The notes beneath the pieces were generated by a model. The model worked only from the letters and a program-made list of their open reading frames with translations. It had not been told where the DNA came from and did no database searches. The position numbers and the translations under genes were made by a program. Positions 61,653 to 64,000 of a DNA stretch of 64,000 nt are shown in pieces; position 1 is the stretch's first letter; the number at the start of each line of letters is the position of its first letter. The stretch comes from Bacteroidota bacterium (lineage in GTDB: Bacteria; Bacteroidota; Bacteroidia; Bacteroidales; Prolixibacteraceae): positions 1 to 64,000 of the forward strand of contig JAHEYU010000007.1 of the NCBI GenBank assembly GCA_023251435.1. Reading direction: 5' to 3'.

Positions 61653-63068
61653 ATGAAGAAACACCTGCAACATTTTATATTTTCAGTCATTTCTGAAATC
61701 GCCGACCAATTAAATCAGGAAACCTACGTCATTGGTGGTTTTGTCAGAGACCTTATTTTGAACCGGCCATCGCCCGATATCGATGTGGTTACAGTTGGCA
61801 ACGGCATTCAGCTTGCCGAAATGGTGGCCAAAAAGCTTGGACCAAATATTAATGTCAGTGTTTTCAAGACTTTCGGAACAGCCATGCTAAAATACCAGTC
61901 GCTTGAAGTTGAATTTGTTGGTGCCCGTAAAGAATCGTATAATGAGGATTCGCGCAAGCCGATGGTTGAAAACGGCACCCTTGAAGAAGACCAAAACCGG
62001 CGCGATTTCACCATCAACGCACTGGCTATTTGTATAAACAGTAGCCGGTTTGGAGAGTTGATCGATCCATTTGGCGGAATTCAGGACATCGAAAATAAAA
62101 TCATACGTACTCCGCTCGAACCCGGAATTACTTTTTCCGACGATCCATTGCGAATGATGCGCGCCATTAGATTTGCCACCCAGCTTGGCTTTACGATCGA
62201 AGAAAAAACACTCGAAGCTATTTCGCTCAATAAAAACCGAATCAACATTATTTCCAAAGAACGAATTGGCGAAGAACTCAATAAGATAATTCTTTCTGAC
62301 AAACCTTCGGTAGGATTTAAATTGCTCGATAAAACAGGGTTGCTTGAGTTAATTTTTCCTGAATTGCACCGCATGAAAGGCCGGACAGAAGTGAATGGTA
62401 TTGGTCACAAAGACAATTTTTACCATACGCTGGAGGTTCTCGACCGGATTGTACCAAACACGAATAATCTGTGGCTCAGGTGGTCGGCGTTACTGCACGA
62501 CATTGCAAAACCAGCGACAAAAAAATACACGCCTGAATTTGGCTGGACTTTCTACTCGCACAACTTCGTTGGAGCCAAAATGGTACCGGCACTTTTCAAA
62601 AAAATGAAGTTCCCGATGAACGAAAAAATGAAATACGTTCAGAAGATCGTTGAACTTCACATGCGCCCCATCGTACTTTCCGAAGAAGAAGTAACCGACT
62701 CAGCCATCCGGCGGCTATTGTTTGAAGCAGGTGACGATATCGACGATTTGATGACTTTGTGCGAAGCCGATATTACTTCAAAAAATCCGGAAAAGGTTAG
62801 AAAGTATTATGGAAATTTTCAATTGGTAAGGCAGAAACTAAAAGATCTGGAAGAAAGAGATCATATCCGGAATTTTCAGCCGCCAGTTACCGGAGAAACC
62901 ATTATGGAAGTTTTTGGACTGGCTCCCTGCCGCGAAGTGGGACTGATAAAATCGGCAATTAAGGATGCTATTCTCGACGGAATTATTCCTAATCAACACG
63001 ATCCTGCCTATCAGTTTATGCTTAAAAAAGGAAAAGAACTTGGCTTAACTCCTGTCGTAAATCAATAG
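61653..63068 (+). CDS. cca: CCA-adding tRNA nucleotidyltransferase (HD domain)
   Basis: 471 residues. The nucleotidyltransferase head is TYVIGGFVRDLILNRPSPDID with the GG and DxD motifs, followed by RRDFTINALAI and the tRNA-binding part with DDPLRMMRAIRFATQLGF. The HD domain starts HTLEVLDRI and has LLHDIAKPATKKY with paired His and Asp. It makes or repairs the CCA end of tRNAs; the HD domain is a phosphohydrolase in bacterial members. Its 3' end overlaps the next, convergent gene by 7 bases. Confidence 0.96.
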   Translation: MKKHLQHFIFSVISEIADQLNQETYVIGGFVRDLILNRPSPDIDVVTVGNGIQLAEMVAKKLGPNINVSVFKTFGTAMLKYQSLEVEFVGARKESYNEDSRKPMVENGTLEEDQNRRDFTINALAICINSSRFGELIDPFGGIQDIENKIIRTPLEPGITFSDDPLRMMRAIRFATQLGFTIEEKTLEAISLNKNRINIISKERIGEELNKIILSDKPSVGFKLLDKTGLLELIFPELHRMKGRTEVNGIGHKDNFYHTLEVLDRIVPNTNNLWLRWSALLHDIAKPATKKYTPEFGWTFYSHNFVGAKMVPALFKKMKFPMNEKMKYVQKIVELHMRPIVLSEEEVTDSAIRRLLFEAGDDIDDLMTLCEADITSKNPEKVRKYYGNFQLVRQKLKDLEERDHIRNFQPPVTGETIMEVFGLAPCREVGLIKSAIKDAILDGIIPNQHDPAYQFMLKKGKELGLTPVVNQ

Positions 63069-64000
63069 TTTACAAGCCTATACCTGACTAAAATCGGAAG
63101 ATGGTCTGAAAATCCTTCCTGAAATTTGAACCCGACATAAGTACGCTTGGGTTTTACTCCACCATATTTTTTGTCAGGTTCCAATAAAAATGCGGCATCA
63201 AATATTTCAGCTGTCTGAAATTTTATGCATTTACTTTTTTCAATAAAATAATCAGAAACAATAAATTGATCAAACACTTGCCAAGAATACAGGTTTTTCA
63301 GGGTTTGAACCGGTTGCGATATCCATTCTGACGAAAGATTGACCATCTCTCCCCTCAAATCAGGATTGTCTGTTTTTACAGCTTTCAAAACGCCTGACAA
63401 ACTTTCTTCTTCAGGCGTATCGTTAAAATCGCCCATACAAATAATCTTTGCCTTTGGATACTTGGCAAACAATTTTTGAATCGCATTCTTTAAAAATCCG
63501 GCAGCAAGTTTTCGATATTGAATGGTTTCCATTATTCCACCGTATCTCGATGGCCAGTGATTTACAAAAACATGAAGAGTATCGCAATTATTTAAAATCC
63601 CACTTACAAGCAAAATATCTCTGGTTTTAAATTCAGGATTAAGTGGATCAGAAACCAGAATAGCCTGATATTCAAAAGGCACAAATAAGTCAGGACGATA
63701 AATCAAAGCGACATCAATTCCCCGTTCATCGGGCGAATCTTTGTGAATGATTTTGTAATTATAATTTCGGAGAGGAGTTTGCTTTGTAAGCACTTCTAGA
63801 GCCTGCTGGCTTTCTACTTCGCAAAGACCTGCAAAAACCGGTGGATTCCATTTTCCTGCAGCTAAAATCACCTTTGCAAGTCGGTCGGCTTTTTCGTGAA
63901 AACGACTAAAGTTCCATCTTCGATCTCCATCAGGGGTAAACTCATCATCCTGTGTAAGTGAATCATTTTCACAATCAAAGAGATTCTCGACATTGTAGAA
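63062..64000 (-). CDS. Endonuclease/exonuclease/phosphatase family protein (5' end outside window)
   Basis: The frame is open at base 64000, so the N-terminus is missing; 312 codons plus stop are visible. It begins FYNVENLFDCEND, the first conserved strand, then AVIQ-type spacing and the motifs EVESQQALEVL, SRYGG-type WPSRYGGIMETIQYRKLAAG, ICMGDFNDTPEEESL with catalytic aspartate and asparagine, and the ending EGFSDHLPILVRYRL with the SDH motif. The fold acts on DNA, RNA or phosphoesters. Bacteroidota carry a group of exported EEP proteins of unknown substrate. I infer a magnesium-dependent phosphoesterase. Confidence 0.9.
   Translation of the reverse strand, partial: FYNVENLFDCENDSLTQDDEFTPDGDRRWNFSRFHEKADRLAKVILAAGKWNPPVFAGLCEVESQQALEVLTKQTPLRNYNYKIIHKDSPDERGIDVALIYRPDLFVPFEYQAILVSDPLNPEFKTRDILLVSGILNNCDTLHVFVNHWPSRYGGIMETIQYRKLAAGFLKNAIQKLFAKYPKAKIICMGDFNDTPEEESLSGVLKAVKTDNPDLRGEMVNLSSEWISQPVQTLKNLYSWQVFDQFIVSDYFIEKSKCIKFQTAEIFDAAFLLEPDKKYGGVKPKRTYVGFKFQEGFSDHLPILVRYRLVNY

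Overview
The window is about 64 kb of a Bacteroidota chromosome with moderate to low GC. The lineage evidence is the type IX secretion / gliding genes porV, porU and gldJ, several Bacteroidota-type families (DUF4831, DUF3098, DUF2723, CcsB-CcsA fusion, TonB-plug/MG2 protein), few strong Shine-Dalgarno sequences, and promoters of the Bacteroidota type (TTG, 19 bases, TAnnTTTG), three of which match exactly. The gene mix (rhamnogalacturonan-type GH140 hydrolase, POT transporter, AMP-forming acetyl-CoA synthetase) fits an environmental Marinilabiliales or Prolixibacteraceae member, but that rank is inference. No rRNA, tRNA, CRISPR array or prophage was seen.

Layout. 1-6 kb: an MFSD1-like transporter (cut by the window edge) with a DUF4831 protein, the NAD(P)HX repair enzyme, and a POT peptide transporter. 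6-16 kb: a class D beta-lactamase, acetyl-CoA synthetase, a secreted TIM-barrel isomerase followed by a GNAT remnant, a GH140-like hydrolase, two Rossmann reductases, a small haem-type membrane protein, a DUF3098 protein overlapping an ECF sigma factor, and a membrane partner. 15.5-26 kb: a giant DUF2723 membrane protein, two unrecognised secreted proteins, a GT2 glycosyltransferase, a small cytosolic unknown, inositol monophosphatase, an HdrA/ferredoxin-like protein, a TfoX C-terminal domain protein and a large lipoprotein with a possible papain-like Cys/His pair. 26-41 kb: DEAD-box helicase with a structured leader, DUF1801 protein, acyl-CoA ligase, fused cytochrome c maturation protein, a REP-associated tyrosine transposase with its REP sequences, mtgA, alaS, an M23 peptidase, a MerR regulator, a Nif3-like protein and its zinc-ribbon partner. 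41-53 kb: O-antigen-ligase-like protein with a GT2, a TonB-plug/MG2 protein, the lemA-TPM-TPM set, urocanate hydratase, a thioredoxin/CoA-binding pair, a ParE-type toxin-antitoxin pair and ispF. 53-64 kb: porV, porU and divergent gldJ, then murF, trxA, a CCA-adding enzyme and a partial endonuclease/exonuclease/phosphatase protein.

How genes work together. PorU (sortase), PorV (shuttle) and GldJ form the T9SS/gliding island. GldJ and MurF, AlaS, MtgA and the M23 peptidase are envelope or growth functions. The rest is mostly housekeeping with scattered accessory genes.

The most unusual non-coding signal is a pair of roughly 80-base elements, at 4159-4244 and 52857-52937, with the same nested hairpin architecture and apparently compensatory changes in the stems. 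Other non-coding structure includes REP palindromes around the tyrosine transposase, a long imperfect palindrome near 20 kb, and several families of short degenerate repeats placed just after gene ends.
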